From NCBI RefSeq assembly GCF_004123845.1, contig NZ_NBDP01000019.1, positions 186,001-250,000 on the forward strand: 64,000 nt of DNA, given 5' to 3'. The notes below the pieces were generated by a model. It made no database searches. It saw only the letters and a program-made list of their open reading frames with translations, and was not told the DNA's origin. This DNA is from Allobosea sp. Tri-44. GTDB lineage: Bacteria; Pseudomonadota; Alphaproteobacteria; Rhizobiales; Beijerinckiaceae. Of the stretch, positions 1-8,978 are shown in pieces (positions within the stretch are counted from its first letter, which is position 1; the number at the start of each line of letters is the position of its first letter). Both the position numbers and the translations under genes were made by a program.

Positions 1-1
1 G

Positions 2-436
2 GTCTATTCGCCCAACACCGTGATCCCGACGCTGATCCTGGTCGAGGTCTGGCACTGGACCCCCCTGGTCATGCTGATCGTGCTCGGCGGCCTCGCCGGC
101 CTGCCGCGCGAACCCTATGAATCCGCGCTGATCGACGGCGCCAATGCCTGGCACATGTTCCGCCACATCACGCTGCCGCTGGTCTGGCCGTTCATCATGG
201 TCGCGATCGTCATCCGCACCATCGATGCGCTGAAGGCCTTCGACACGATCTTCGTGATCACCCAGGGCGGGCCGGGGACGGCGTCGGAGACGCTCAACAT
301 CTTCCTCTATCTGCAGGCCTTCCAGTTCTACAAGATCGGCTACGCCTCCGCCGTTGTGGTGATCTTCTTCGTCATCATCATCATGCTGTCGCTGCTGCTG
401 CTCTATGCGCGCCAGAAGTCGAAGTGGAACGCGTGA
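2..436 (+). CDS. Sugar ABC transporter permease, MalF type (5' end outside window)
   Basis: The last 144 residues of an inner-membrane permease of the carbohydrate uptake class 1 (MalF/UgpA) family. The frame is open to the window edge, so the start lies upstream. The cytoplasmic EAA loop that docks on the ATPase is visible (ALIDGANAWHMFRHITLP, about residues 42-59 of the fragment), followed by hydrophobic segments and the conserved TQGGPG motif. The stop codon overlaps the start of the next permease (TGATG), so the two are translationally coupled. The matching binding protein and ATPase are not downstream and presumably precede this gene. The sugar cannot be read from the sequence. Confidence 0.9.
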   Translation, partial: VYSPNTVIPTLILVEVWHWTPLVMLIVLGGLAGLPREPYESALIDGANAWHMFRHITLPLVWPFIMVAIVIRTIDALKAFDTIFVITQGGPGTASETLNIFLYLQAFQFYKIGYASAVVVIFFVIIIMLSLLLLYARQKSKWNA

Positions 437-1254
437 TGAAGCGCCTCGCCACCAAGCTCGGCTTCTACGCCTCCGTCTTCGTGCTGGTCTCGCCGGCGGT
501 GCTGGTCTTCCTCTGGATGATCTCGCTCTCGTTCAAGAACGAGCTCGACAACACCGCCTTTCCGCCGGTGTTCATCCCGAGCCCGCCGACGCTGGCGAAC
601 TATGTCGACGTCTTCGCCAAGAACAATTTCGCGCTCTATCTCTGGAATTCGATCCTGGTCACGGGCGGGGCGGTGCTGATCGGCCTCGCTGTCGGCGTGC
701 CGGCGGGCTACGGCATCGCGCGCGGCAAGGCGCATAAGTTCGCGATCCTCATTCTGGTCGCGCGCATGACGCCGGCGCTGTCCTATCTGATCCCGCTCTT
801 CCTGCTGTTCCAGATCACCGGCCTGGTCGGCACGGTGACCGCGCTGGTGATCACCCATCTCGTCATCACCATCCCGATCATCGTCTGGATCATGATCGGG
901 TATTTCGAGAACGTGCCGATGGAGCTCGAGGACGCCGCGCGCATCGACGGCGCCACGACCTGGCAGGCCTTCCGCCATGTCGCGCTGCCGCTGGCACGGC
1001 CCGGCATCGTCGTCGGCGGCATCCTCGCCTTCATCTTCTCCTGGAACAACTTCATCTTCTCGGTGGTGCTCGGCGGCAAGGCGAGCCGGACGCTGCCGTC
1101 CGCCGTCTACAATTCGCTGACCTTCGAGCAGATCTCCTGGGGCCCGCTCGCCGCGGCCGCCCTGCTCGTCACCTTGCCCGTCCTGCTGCTGACCGTCCTC
1201 GCCCAGCGCGAGATCGTCGCTGGCCTCTCCGCCGGAGGGCTCAAGGATGGCTGA
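436..1254 (+). CDS. Sugar ABC transporter permease, MalG type
   Basis: A 272-residue inner-membrane permease of the MalG/UgpE family and partner of the preceding MalF-type protein. It has a hydrophobic N-terminal segment, five further membrane segments and an EAA loop (ELEDAARIDGATTWQAFRHV) about 165 residues in. The ATG at 436 shares its A with the upstream TGA. GTG codons at 424 and 433 are possible alternatives, but the coupled ATG is the natural choice. The C-terminal REIVAGLSAGGLKDG is the usual end of this family. The next gene, a DapA-family lyase, follows after 78 bp, suggesting one operon for sugar or sugar-acid uptake and catabolism. Confidence 0.93.
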   Translation: MKRLATKLGFYASVFVLVSPAVLVFLWMISLSFKNELDNTAFPPVFIPSPPTLANYVDVFAKNNFALYLWNSILVTGGAVLIGLAVGVPAGYGIARGKAHKFAILILVARMTPALSYLIPLFLLFQITGLVGTVTALVITHLVITIPIIVWIMIGYFENVPMELEDAARIDGATTWQAFRHVALPLARPGIVVGGILAFIFSWNNFIFSVVLGGKASRTLPSAVYNSLTFEQISWGPLAAAALLVTLPVLLLTVLAQREIVAGLSAGGLKDG

Positions 1255-1332
1255 CATCGCTGGCGCTGATCTTGCTGCGCGCCTGACCTTCCCAACGCCT
1301 TAACTGGACATCTCACGGAAAGACGCTTCGCA

Positions 1333-2229
1333 ATGGCTCTGAACCCCAACCGCTTCGGCCTCTCCTGCGCCATCACCACGCCGATGCGGGAAGGCGGCGC
1401 CGTCGACCTGCCGCGGCTCGTCCATCATGCCCGCCACGTCCTCGCCAATGGCTGCGACTCTGTCACGCTGTTCGGCACGACCGGCGAGGGCGCAGCGCTA
1501 GGCGCCCCGGCCCGCACGGCGATGCTCGGCGCTTTGGTCGGCGCCGGCATCGACCCGGCGACGCAGATCTATGCCGGCGTCGCCGCCGCCTCGCTGCACG
1601 AGGCGGTCGACCAGGCGCAGACGGCGCTCAATGTCGGTGCCAAGGGTCTCCTGGTCGCGCCGCCCTTCTACTTCAAGGGCGTCGGCGACGAGGGGCTATA
1701 CGCCTGGTTCTCGCAGTTCTTCGAGAAGCTCGGGTCTTCCGCCCGCAACACCATCCTCTACCACATCCCCTCGGTCACGGCGGTCGAGATATCGGTCGGC
1801 CTGGTCGAGCGGCTGAAGAAGGCGTTTCCGGGCGTCGTCACCGGCGTCAAGGATTCCTCCTGCGACTACCCGACGACCGAGGCCTTCCTGAAGGCGCATG
1901 GCGAGCTCGCCATCCTGGTCGGCGACGAGCGCCTGCTCGGCCGGGCGGTGCGGGCCGGCGCCCAGGGCTCGATCTGCGGCGTCGCCAACCTCGTGCCGCA
2001 TCTTCTGCGTCCGATCGTCTACGAAGGCGCCGAGAACGCCACGGTGAACGAGCTGGTCGACGAGATCTGCTCCTATCCGGTGCTGCCGGCGGTGAAGGCA
2101 TTGGTCGGCCATCTCCATGGCGATGGCGGCTACGGCCCGATGCGGGCGCCGCTGACCGCGCTCGACGAGGGCCAGCGCAAGGCGCTGTTCGCCGCCTTCG
2201 ACCGGATCACCCGAGCGAAAGCTGCCTAA
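1333..2229 (+). CDS. Dihydrodipicolinate synthase / N-acetylneuraminate lyase family protein
   Basis: A 298-residue class I aldolase of the DapA/NanA family. Seen in the sequence: the GTTGEG pyruvate carboxylate-binding motif at residues 48-53, the conserved Tyr143 in LYHIP, and the Schiff-base Lys173 in GVKDSS. Family members are dihydrodipicolinate synthases, sialate lyases, 2-keto-3-deoxy-sugar-acid aldolases and 2-keto-3-deoxyarabonate dehydratases. Its position after sugar permeases and before a GntR regulator argues for a catabolic lyase on a 2-keto acid rather than lysine biosynthesis. That is an inference; substrate residues were not checked against a structure. The start at 1333 has only a weak ribosome-binding site (GGAAAG). 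Confidence 0.85.
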   Translation: MALNPNRFGLSCAITTPMREGGAVDLPRLVHHARHVLANGCDSVTLFGTTGEGAALGAPARTAMLGALVGAGIDPATQIYAGVAAASLHEAVDQAQTALNVGAKGLLVAPPFYFKGVGDEGLYAWFSQFFEKLGSSARNTILYHIPSVTAVEISVGLVERLKKAFPGVVTGVKDSSCDYPTTEAFLKAHGELAILVGDERLLGRAVRAGAQGSICGVANLVPHLLRPIVYEGAENATVNELVDEICSYPVLPAVKALVGHLHGDGGYGPMRAPLTALDEGQRKALFAAFDRITRAKAA

Positions 2230-2239
2230 GGAGGACGCG

Positions 2240-2914
2240 ATGAGCCAGCCCGATCCGGACCGCGAGGGCGAGCCGCTGAAGCTCAGGGAGCGGGCCTATG
2301 CCAGCTTCACCGAGCGGCTGCTCGCACGCGAGATCCGGCCGGGCCAGTTCGTCACCCAGCGCGAGCTCGTCGCCATGACGGGCTTCCCGCTCGGCGCGAT
2401 CCGCGAGCTGATCCCGCGGCTCGAGGCGGAGGGGTTGATCAAGACCGTGCCGCAGCGGGGCATGCAGGTCGCCCATGTCGACCTCAACCTGATCCGCAAC
2501 GCCTTCCAGTTCCGCCTCTTCCTCGAAAAGGAGGCGACCGCCGCCTATACCAAGAACGCGACCGATGCCGAGATCGCCGAGCAGCGCGAACGGCACGAGG
2601 CGATCATCCGCCGCGCCGAGGCCGGCGGCGACGAGACGCTGATCGAGGACGCCGAGGATGTCGACCGGCTGATGCACGAGATGATCATCGATCATCTCGA
2701 CAACGATATCGTCAGCCAGGCCTTCCGCGTCACCTGGCTGAAGATCAGGCTGATCCGGCAATACGAGACGCGCATCCAGAACCACATCCTGATCCCGGTG
2801 ATGCAGGACCATCTCAAGATCATCGCTGCGATCGAAGCGCGCGATGCGGAGGCGGCCGCAGCCGCGATGAGCGAGCACATCAACAACGCCCGGACGAGGG
2901 CGATGAGCTACTGA
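2240..2914 (+). CDS. GntR family transcriptional regulator (FCD class)
   Basis: A 224-residue DNA-binding regulator. An N-terminal winged helix (about residues 12-75, with VTQRELVAMTGFPLGAIREL as recognition region) is followed by an all-helical FCD ligand-binding domain. That domain carries spaced His/Asp residues (DRLMHEM, DHL, SEHINNA) of the kind that hold a metal and a small organic acid. A perfect AAGGAGG Shine-Dalgarno sequence (2228-2234) overlaps the stop of the DapA-like gene and sits 5 bp before the ATG. It is probably co-transcribed with the sugar genes and may also control the TRAP transporter that follows after 80 bp. Confidence 0.9.
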   Translation: MSQPDPDREGEPLKLRERAYASFTERLLAREIRPGQFVTQRELVAMTGFPLGAIRELIPRLEAEGLIKTVPQRGMQVAHVDLNLIRNAFQFRLFLEKEATAAYTKNATDAEIAEQRERHEAIIRRAEAGGDETLIEDAEDVDRLMHEMIIDHLDNDIVSQAFRVTWLKIRLIRQYETRIQNHILIPVMQDHLKIIAAIEARDAEAAAAAMSEHINNARTRAMSY

Positions 2915-2994
2915 CTAGCGATCAGGCGCCGATCGAGACAAAGGCGCTGGAAGAGCGAGCTGGAAAAACCGGCCGCACAGGGAGGAGAACGACG

Positions 2995-3987
2995 ATGACC
3001 AGATTGACGAAACGCGCCTTTCTTGCTGGCTCTGCCGCCGGCGGCGCCATGATCGCGATGCCGACCGTGCTACGCGCCCAGGCGACGGTGATGCGCTGGG
3101 GCGAGATGCTGCCGATCACCCATCCGCAGGTGCAGATGGTCGATCGCATCGCCAAGGAGGTGAAGGAGAAGACTTCGGGCCGCGTCGACATCCAATCCTT
3201 CCCGGCCGGCCAGCTCGGCTCCGGCAAGGACATGATGGAATCGGTCGCTTCGGGTGCGCTGACCATGACGACGGACGGGGCGGCTGCGCTCGGCTCGTTC
3301 CTGCCGCAGCTCTCGGTGGTCGAGGCGCCCTATCTCTGGCGCGACCCGGCTCATATGAGCAAGGTCGCCAAGGCACCGGTCTTCACCCAGATGAACGAGG
3401 AGCTCATCAAGAAGCGTGGCATGCGCATGGCGGCGGTGACCTATTACGGCAAGCGCCACCTGACCACGGGCTCAAAAGTGGTGAAAAGCGCCGCCGACGT
3501 TGCTGGCCTAAAGCTGCGCGTGCCGCCGGTCGACACCTTCCGCGCCATGGTCGAGGCCTGGGGCGCCAAGGCGACGCCGGTCAACTTCAACGAACTCTAC
3601 CTGGCGCTGAGCCAGGGCGCGGTCGACGGCCAGGAAAACCCGCTGCCGACCATCCACAGCGCCAAATTGCAGGAGGTGCAGAAGCACCTGATCCTGACCG
3701 GTCACATCATCACGCCGCGCCTGATCGTCATCAACCAGGACTTCTGGAAGGGGCTGAAGGACGCCGATCGGACGATCGTCGAGGCTGCCATCGCCAATGG
3801 CGTCGCCTGGCAGGATGCCGAGCTTTCGAGCCAGGAGGGCAGCCTCGTCGCAACGTTGAAGGCCGCCGGCATGACCGTCACGGAACCGGACCTGGAAAGC
3901 TTCAGCAAGCCGGTGCTCGCCACTCTGCCGAAGCAGTTCGAGAGCAAATGGGGCAAGGGCACCTGGGACGCGCTCGCGGCGCTGTGA
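2995..3987 (+). CDS. TRAP transporter periplasmic substrate-binding protein (DctP family)
   Basis: A 330-residue extracytoplasmic receptor for a TRAP transporter. The N-terminus (TKRAFLAGSAAGG, then a hydrophobic run ending VLRAQA) is a Tat-like signal with KR in place of RR. Family hallmarks are visible: FPAGQLGSGKDMMESV, LPQLSVVEAPYL, GLKLRVPPVDTFRAM with the Arg that pairs with a substrate carboxylate, and SQGAVDGQENP. A strong GGGAGGAGAA ribosome-binding site precedes the ATG. The receptor gene is followed by the small and large membrane subunits, with a long palindrome in between (4006-4101). TRAP ligands are usually organic acids; the ligand here is not known. Confidence 0.95.
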   Translation: MTRLTKRAFLAGSAAGGAMIAMPTVLRAQATVMRWGEMLPITHPQVQMVDRIAKEVKEKTSGRVDIQSFPAGQLGSGKDMMESVASGALTMTTDGAAALGSFLPQLSVVEAPYLWRDPAHMSKVAKAPVFTQMNEELIKKRGMRMAAVTYYGKRHLTTGSKVVKSAADVAGLKLRVPPVDTFRAMVEAWGAKATPVNFNELYLALSQGAVDGQENPLPTIHSAKLQEVQKHLILTGHIITPRLIVINQDFWKGLKDADRTIVEAAIANGVAWQDAELSSQEGSLVATLKAAGMTVTEPDLESFSKPVLATLPKQFESKWGKGTWDALAAL

Positions 3988-4005
3988 GGCGCTTCCATTC
4001 TGCCC

Positions 4006-4101
4006 GTCATGGTCGGGCTTGTCCCGACCATCCACGTCTTCGCCTCGCTGATCGAGCGTGGTGTTCAAGACGTGGATGCTCGCCACAAGGGCGAGCATGA
4101 C
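4006..4101. repeat. Composite palindrome, type I, between dctP-like and dctQ-like genes
   Basis: An imperfect palindrome of 96 bp. The left hairpin is ATGGTCGGG / CCCGACCAT; the right hairpin is ATGCTCGCC / GGCGAGCAT. Long-range arms CATCCACGTCTT and AAGACGTGGATG pair perfectly across a 26-base centre. The two hairpins differ from each other, yet each is self-complementary. The outer ends are GTCAT and ATGAC, shared with the other type I copies in this window. There is no T tract, so it is not a simple Rho-independent terminator. Confidence 0.8.
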
Positions 4102-4148
4102 GACAGTACCCGGAATTCCGATCATCTGACATCAGGGACCGCCGTTCC

Positions 4149-4646
4149 GTGAAATCCCTCGTCGCTCTCTCCGATCGCCTAGTGCGCGCCGCCGCAGTCG
4201 CCCTGCTGCTGGCGTTGCTCGTCGCCGTGCTGCTCGGTGTCGCCTCGCGCCAGCTCAACGCTCCGCTCGCCTGGACGGACGAACTCGCGCAATACCTCCT
4301 CGTCTGGACTGGTTTTGTCGGCTGGATCATCGCGGCGCGGCGGCGCTCGCATATCCGGATCACCGTCTTCGCCGACTTGCTGCCGAAGCTGGCGGGGCGC
4401 CTGCTCGAGATCGTGACGCAAGTCGCGATCATCGTCTTCGCCGCGATCCTGATCCGCTACTCCTTCGGCCTGATCGAGCGGACCTGGGACGTTGAATCGA
4501 TCGCGCTGCCGGTCAGCAGCGCGGCGCTCTATGTGGTGATGCCGCTCGCCGGCCTCGCACTGATCCTGCAGGCGCTGGCCGAGATCGGCGACGTCCTCGC
4601 CGGCCGCAAGATCGAGACCGCCGAGCCGGGGACGCAACCGCTATGA
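4149..4646 (+). CDS. TRAP transporter small permease (DctQ family)
   Basis: A 165-residue protein with four hydrophobic segments (about residues 15-37, 48-65, 88-110 and 130-152). It has the family motif around WTDELAQYLLVWTGFVGW and the RRRSHIRI stretch after helix 2. It is the small integral membrane subunit that partners the large permease in the inner membrane. The best start is GTG at 4149. Its last four bases overlap the ATG of the large subunit (ATGA), so the two are coupled. The preceding intergenic region contains a 96-bp palindrome that could set a lower expression level than that of the receptor gene. Confidence 0.92.
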   Translation: MKSLVALSDRLVRAAAVALLLALLVAVLLGVASRQLNAPLAWTDELAQYLLVWTGFVGWIIAARRRSHIRITVFADLLPKLAGRLLEIVTQVAIIVFAAILIRYSFGLIERTWDVESIALPVSSAALYVVMPLAGLALILQALAEIGDVLAGRKIETAEPGTQPL

Positions 4647-5929
4647 CGACGCTGATGCTGCAGATTCTGCCGGTCTGGTTCATCGCGCTGCTGATGGGCG
4701 TACCGCTCTTCGTCTCGATGGGCCTGGCGGCGGTCGCCTTCGCCTTCTTCGGCGGCTTCCCGCTCGGGATCGTGCCGCAGAAGATCGCGCAATCGGCCAA
4801 TTCCTTCCCGCTGCTGGCGGCGCCGCTCTTCATCCTGATGGGCAACATCATGAATTCGGCCGGGATCACCGACCGGATCTTCGCCTTCGCCACGGCCTGC
4901 GTCGGCTGGCTGCGCGGCGGGCTCTGCCACGCCAACATCCTCGCCAGCGTGATCTTCGCCGGCATGTCGGGCTCGGCCGTGGCCGATGCCGGCGGCGTCG
5001 GCACGCTCGAGATCAAGGCGATGCAGGACGAGGGCTATGACGCCGAGACGGCCGCCGCGATCACGGCCGCCTCCGCGACGATCGGGCCGATCATCCCGCC
5101 TTCGCTGCCAATGGTGATCTACGGCGTCAGCGCCGACGTCTCGATCGGCGGGCTCTTTCTCGCTGGCGTCATCCCGGGCCTGCTGATGGCCGGCGCGTTG
5201 ATGGCGATGGTGGTCTATATCGCCAAAAAGCGCGACCTGCCGCGCCATCCTTTCCCGGGCGGCGCTCAGCTCTGGGTCGCCTACAAGGAAGCGCATTGGG
5301 CGCTGATGACGCCGGTGATCCTGTTCGGCGGGATGATGGCCGGCATCTTCACGCCGACGGAAGCCGCGGCGGTCGCGACAGCCTATGCGATCGTGCTCGG
5401 GCTCTTCGTCTACCGGAGCTTCTCGCTCGACGACCTGCCCGAACTCGTGGTGCAGACCGTCGAGACGACCGGCGTCGTGCTGGCGCTGGTGATGGCGGCG
5501 GCGGCGCTCGGCTGGTGCCTGTCGATCTCGCGCATCCCGCAGACGGTCGGGCCGATGCTGGTCGACCTCGCCGGCAATCCGCTGATGTTCCTTTTGATCG
5601 TCAACCTGCTGCTGCTCTTCGTCGGCTGCTTCATGGAAGCGCTGGCGGCGATGCTGATCCTGATCCCGATCCTGACGCCGGCGGCGGCGCAGTTCGGCAT
5701 CGACCCGATCCAGTTCGGCCTGATCTTCGTGCTCAACCTGATGATCGGCACGATCACGCCGCCGGTCGGGGTCGTGCTCTTCGTCACCGCGAAGATCGCC
5801 AAGATCTCGTTCGAGGCGATGTCGCGGGCGATCGTGCCCTGGCTGATCCCGCTGCTCGCGGTGCTGGCCGCAATCACGCTATGGCCGCCGTTGACCACTT
5901 GGCTGCCTAACCTCGTGCTTGGGAAGTAA
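4643..5929 (+). CDS. TRAP transporter large permease (DctM family)
   Basis: A 428-residue, very hydrophobic protein with about 12 membrane segments, the normal length for the DctM family. It is the sodium-coupled transport subunit of the TRAP system. Conserved stretches include MSGSAVADAGGVGTLEIKAM (about residues 110-129), ATIGPIIPPSLPMVIYG, and in the second half TPPVGVVLF. The two SxxxxD/P-type hairpin loops of the family are present. It ends 7 bp from the convergent SIS-domain gene, with no room for a classical terminator between them. Confidence 0.95.
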   Translation: MTTLMLQILPVWFIALLMGVPLFVSMGLAAVAFAFFGGFPLGIVPQKIAQSANSFPLLAAPLFILMGNIMNSAGITDRIFAFATACVGWLRGGLCHANILASVIFAGMSGSAVADAGGVGTLEIKAMQDEGYDAETAAAITAASATIGPIIPPSLPMVIYGVSADVSIGGLFLAGVIPGLLMAGALMAMVVYIAKKRDLPRHPFPGGAQLWVAYKEAHWALMTPVILFGGMMAGIFTPTEAAAVATAYAIVLGLFVYRSFSLDDLPELVVQTVETTGVVLALVMAAAALGWCLSISRIPQTVGPMLVDLAGNPLMFLLIVNLLLLFVGCFMEALAAMLILIPILTPAAAQFGIDPIQFGLIFVLNLMIGTITPPVGVVLFVTAKIAKISFEAMSRAIVPWLIPLLAVLAAITLWPPLTTWLPNLVLGK

Positions 5930-5936
5930 GCCTGCC

Positions 5937-6962
5937 TCAGATCGTCCGCGTCACCTTGGAGAGGTGGAGCGGACGGTCGGGGTCGAGGCCGCGGCTTTCG
6001 GCCAGCGCTGCGAGCGCGCCGTAGAAGGCGCGAACCTGCGCCAACGGCAGCAAGGCGGCGGGTAGTCCGGGCGGTAGCGGCAGGTTTTCTCCAGGGCCGG
6101 TGCCGCCACCGGCATAGCGCAGATCGGCTCCGAGGCCTGTGAAGGCCGTAGCTGCGGCGCAGACGCTCTCGCTGCCTTCGTCGCCCGGGTCGAGCGCCAG
6201 CGCCGGAAAGCCGGGCCCGACCAGCGCCAGCGGACCGTGCAGCACCTCAGCGGCGCTGAAGGCCTCGGCATGGATGCGGCAGGTCTCCTTGAACTTGAGC
6301 GCGATCTCCTGGGCGATGCCGAAGGAGAGACCACGGCCGATCACATAGAGGCTCCTGGCCTCGCGCCATGACAGCAGGGCCGGTGTCCAGTCGCAGCGCC
6401 CGGCGGCGTCGAGAGCCTCGGGTGCCTGCGTCAGGGCAGCGGACAGGGTTTCATCCCGTGCCCATTCCGCCGCGAGATGCAAGAAGGCGAGGCAGGTGGC
6501 GAGGAAGCTCTTGGTCGCGGCGACGCTGCGTTCGGGCCCCGCCCGCAGCGGCACGAGCATGTCGACCATGCCGGCGAGGGGTGAGGTCTCGTCGTTGACG
6601 AAGCCGATGACGAGTGCACCGGCGCGCTTGGCCGCCTCGGTCAGCAGCAGCGCATCGGGACTGCGGCCGGACTGCGAGACGGCGATGAACAGAGCGCGGG
6701 AGAGGTCGAGCTCGCCGCCATAGACCGAGGCGAGGCTCGGGCCCAACGACGCGACGGGCAAGCCGAGCGCGCGCTCGATCAGGTATTTGCCATAGGTCGC
6801 GGCGTGATCGGAGGAGCCCCGGGCGCAGGTCGCGACGAAGGCCGGCCGCTTGATGCGCAGGCGCTGGACGAGGTCGGCGATGACCGCAGTGTTCTCGGCA
6901 AGCTGCCGGCGCGCGACGGCGGCGGCCTCGGCCGCCTCGCTGGTGAGCAGAGTCTTAGCCAT
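5937..6962 (-). CDS. SIS-domain sugar-phosphate isomerase/deaminase (GlmS isomerase-half / NagB-II / AgaS type)
   Basis: A 341-residue protein with two SIS sugar-phosphate-binding domains. Landmarks: ARGSSDHAA (residues 47-55), AVSQSGRSPD (94-103), VAATKSF, GRGLSFGIAQEIALKFKET and EAFSAAEVLHGP. Its end (DPDRPLHLSKVTRTI) resembles the C-tail of the GlmS isomerase half. This suggests an amino-sugar-6-phosphate deaminase or isomerase; an Amadori-compound deglycase (FrlB/FraB, also SIS proteins) is the alternative. The ATG at 6962 gives an 8-bp overlap (ATGGCTAA) with the kinase gene upstream. It is the last gene of the minus-strand operon starting at 13561, acting after import and phosphorylation of the substrate. 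Confidence 0.85.
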   Translation of the reverse strand: MAKTLLTSEAAEAAAVARRQLAENTAVIADLVQRLRIKRPAFVATCARGSSDHAATYGKYLIERALGLPVASLGPSLASVYGGELDLSRALFIAVSQSGRSPDALLLTEAAKRAGALVIGFVNDETSPLAGMVDMLVPLRAGPERSVAATKSFLATCLAFLHLAAEWARDETLSAALTQAPEALDAAGRCDWTPALLSWREARSLYVIGRGLSFGIAQEIALKFKETCRIHAEAFSAAEVLHGPLALVGPGFPALALDPGDEGSESVCAAATAFTGLGADLRYAGGGTGPGENLPLPPGLPAALLPLAQVRAFYGALAALAESRGLDPDRPLHLSKVTRTI

Positions 6963-7914
6963 GGCGACGCAACGGGGTTTCGAGCAATTGATCGGCGATG
7001 CGGGCGACCTGGCGCGGGTCCAGCTTGCGGCCGGCACCACCAACGCTCTGGACCGAGAGCGTGCCACAGGCGATGCCTTCGGCGAGCGCGCGCTCGGGCG
7101 TCCTCCCGGCGAGCCAGGCGGCGAGGAAGCCGGCATTGAAGGCGTCACCCGCGCCGGTGGTGTCGAGCACGGCCTGGCACGGCGCGGCGGGAAGCGTAAG
7201 GTGCTCATTGCCCTGATAGAGGCGGGCGCCGGCGCCGCCATCCTTGATCGCCACGAGCGAAAAATGTCGGGCGAGCCGCCGTCCTGCTTCGTCGAGATCG
7301 TCACAGGCCGCGATCGCGCGGGCTTCGGAGGCATTCGGCAGGAAGACATCGACGCCGGTACAGCGCGCGACGAGATCGGGCGAGCGGATCAGCGTGTCGT
7401 CCCAGCTCGGATCGAGCGAGACGGTGAGGCCATGATGCCTGGCATCGGTCACCAGAGGCGGGATCTCGGCCAGCGTCGCGAATTCGGCGATATGGAGGTG
7501 GCAGGCGCGGACGTCGCCGAGCGCGGCGGGAAGCGTCGCCGGTCGAGCCGCACCGGCACGCCGCGATAGAAAGGCACGTTCGCTATCCTGTACCATCGCG
7601 ACGGTGAGCTGCGGGCCGGCATCGGCCGCGCGCTCCAGGAAGGCGAGATCGATGCCGCTGCCTTCGAGCGCCGGCAGGAGCGATTGCGAGAACGGGTCTT
7701 CGCCAAGGCGCGCCAGCAAAGCGGCAGCACGGCCGAGCCCGACAAGATGTGCGGCCGTGATGAAGCCGCCGCCACCCGGCACGACCGCGACCTCATCGGC
7801 GAAGCGCTCCTCGCCGAGGCGCGGCATCGCGTCCAGCCCGCGGAAAACGAGATCGCAATAGAGCCGGCCGGTGCTCAGGACGAGGCCGTCCGGCCGAGGT
7901 AGCCGGGACGTCAC
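6955..7914 (-). CDS. PfkB-family carbohydrate kinase
   Basis: A 319-residue ribokinase-like kinase that would phosphorylate the imported sugar with ATP. Seen: the N-terminal glycine run VPGGGG (residues 45-50), the NASEA motif near 194 for Mg-ATP, and signature 2 DTTGAGDAFNAGF starting at residue 251 with catalytic-base Asp257 and the anion hole GAGD. It overlaps the ATPase gene by 4 bp (ATGA) and the SIS gene by 8 bp, so stoichiometric co-translation is likely. Kinase plus SIS enzyme plus ABC uptake is also the gene content of fructoselysine- and fructose-asparagine-type loci and of some amino-sugar loci. The actual sugar is unknown. Confidence 0.92.
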   Translation of the reverse strand: MTSRLPRPDGLVLSTGRLYCDLVFRGLDAMPRLGEERFADEVAVVPGGGGFITAAHLVGLGRAAALLARLGEDPFSQSLLPALEGSGIDLAFLERAADAGPQLTVAMVQDSERAFLSRRAGAARPATLPAALGDVRACHLHIAEFATLAEIPPLVTDARHHGLTVSLDPSWDDTLIRSPDLVARCTGVDVFLPNASEARAIAACDDLDEAGRRLARHFSLVAIKDGGAGARLYQGNEHLTLPAAPCQAVLDTTGAGDAFNAGFLAAWLAGRTPERALAEGIACGTLSVQSVGGAGRKLDPRQVARIADQLLETPLRRHG

Positions 7915-8978
7915 AAGGCGCGCTCGCTCTTGGCGTCGAACAGGCGCAAGCCTGAGGCCGAGGCGCCGAGCCTGACGGCGCTGCCGACGATAGGCGGATG
8001 CTTGGCCGAGGCCGAGGCGAGCAGCAGCCCGCCTTCAGCCTCGACATGCACGAAGGTCTCCGGGCCGAGGGGTTCGACGACCACGACCGTGCCGGAGAGG
8101 ACGAGGTCGGCGCTCTCGCCCTGCTCCAGCACGCGCAGCTCCTGCGGCCGGACGCCGACGAGAACTTCTGGCGGGAGCAGGCCGGACCAGGCGAGCGGGG
8201 TTTCACCGAGCTGCAGCGTACTGCGCCCAGCGTCCGCGGTCGCTTTCGCCGGCACGACGTTCATCGTCGGCGAGCCGATGAAGCGGGCGGTGAAGACATC
8301 CGCGGGCTTCTCGTAGAGCTCCATCGGCGCACCGACCTGGAGGATATGGCCGTCGCGCATCACCACGATCCGGTCGGCCAGCGTCATCGCCTCGACCTGG
8401 TCGTGGGTGACGAAGACGATGGTGGTGCCGAGCCGCTGGTGCAGGCGCTTGATCTCGAGCCGCATCTGCGCGCGCAATTGCGCGTCGAGATTGGAGAGCG
8501 GCTCGTCGAACAGGAAGACGGCGGGGTCGCGCACCATGGCGCGGCCGATGGCGACGCGCTGGCGCTGTCCGCCCGACAGCGCGGACGGGCGGCGCTCCAG
8601 CAGCTTCGTCAGGCCGAGCACCTCGGCGACCTCCTCGACGCGCTTGCGCTTCTGGGCCTTGTCGAGCCCGGAGGTGTAGAGGCCGAACGCAATGTTCTCG
8701 GCGACGCTCATATGCGGGTAGATCGCGTAGTTCTGGAACACCATGGCGATGTTCCGCTCTTTCGGCTCGAGCCGGTTGACGACCTGGCCGCCGATCGAGA
8801 TCGTGCCGTCGTTGATGTCCTCGAGCCCGGCGATCATGCGCAAGGTCGTCGACTTGCCGCAGCCGGAGGGGCCGACGAAGACGACGAACTCGCCGTCCTC
8901 GATCGTCAGGTCGATGCCGTGCACGACCTGCGTCGCGCCATAGCGCTTGACCAGCTTGTCGATCGCGATTCCGGCCAT
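7911..8978 (-). CDS. Sugar ABC transporter ATP-binding protein (UgpC/MsmX/MalK type)
   Basis: A 355-residue ATPase that energises the two permeases encoded upstream in the same operon. Walker A is GPSGCGKST (residues 36-44), the ABC signature LSGGQ is at 134-138, Walker B FLFDEP ends at 160, and the switch His is in VFVTHDQ. The C-terminal third is the TOBE/OB-fold regulatory domain of MalK-type ATPases. The gene shares its final ATG/TGA bases with its neighbours, including a one-base TGATG junction with the lyase gene. MsmX-like ATPases can serve several transporters, and this one could also serve the permeases at the start of the window. Confidence 0.95.
   Translation of the reverse strand: MAGIAIDKLVKRYGATQVVHGIDLTIEDGEFVVFVGPSGCGKSTTLRMIAGLEDINDGTISIGGQVVNRLEPKERNIAMVFQNYAIYPHMSVAENIAFGLYTSGLDKAQKRKRVEEVAEVLGLTKLLERRPSALSGGQRQRVAIGRAMVRDPAVFLFDEPLSNLDAQLRAQMRLEIKRLHQRLGTTIVFVTHDQVEAMTLADRIVVMRDGHILQVGAPMELYEKPADVFTARFIGSPTMNVVPAKATADAGRSTLQLGETPLAWSGLLPPEVLVGVRPQELRVLEQGESADLVLSGTVVVVEPLGPETFVHVEAEGGLLLASASAKHPPIVGSAVRLGASASGLRLFDAKSERAL

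Noticed and set aside
5937..6962. Firm assignment of the SIS protein as fructoselysine or fructose-asparagine deglycase
   Set aside because: Its C-tail resembles the GlmS isomerase half more than I would expect for FrlB/FraB; the operon content is similar but not decisive.
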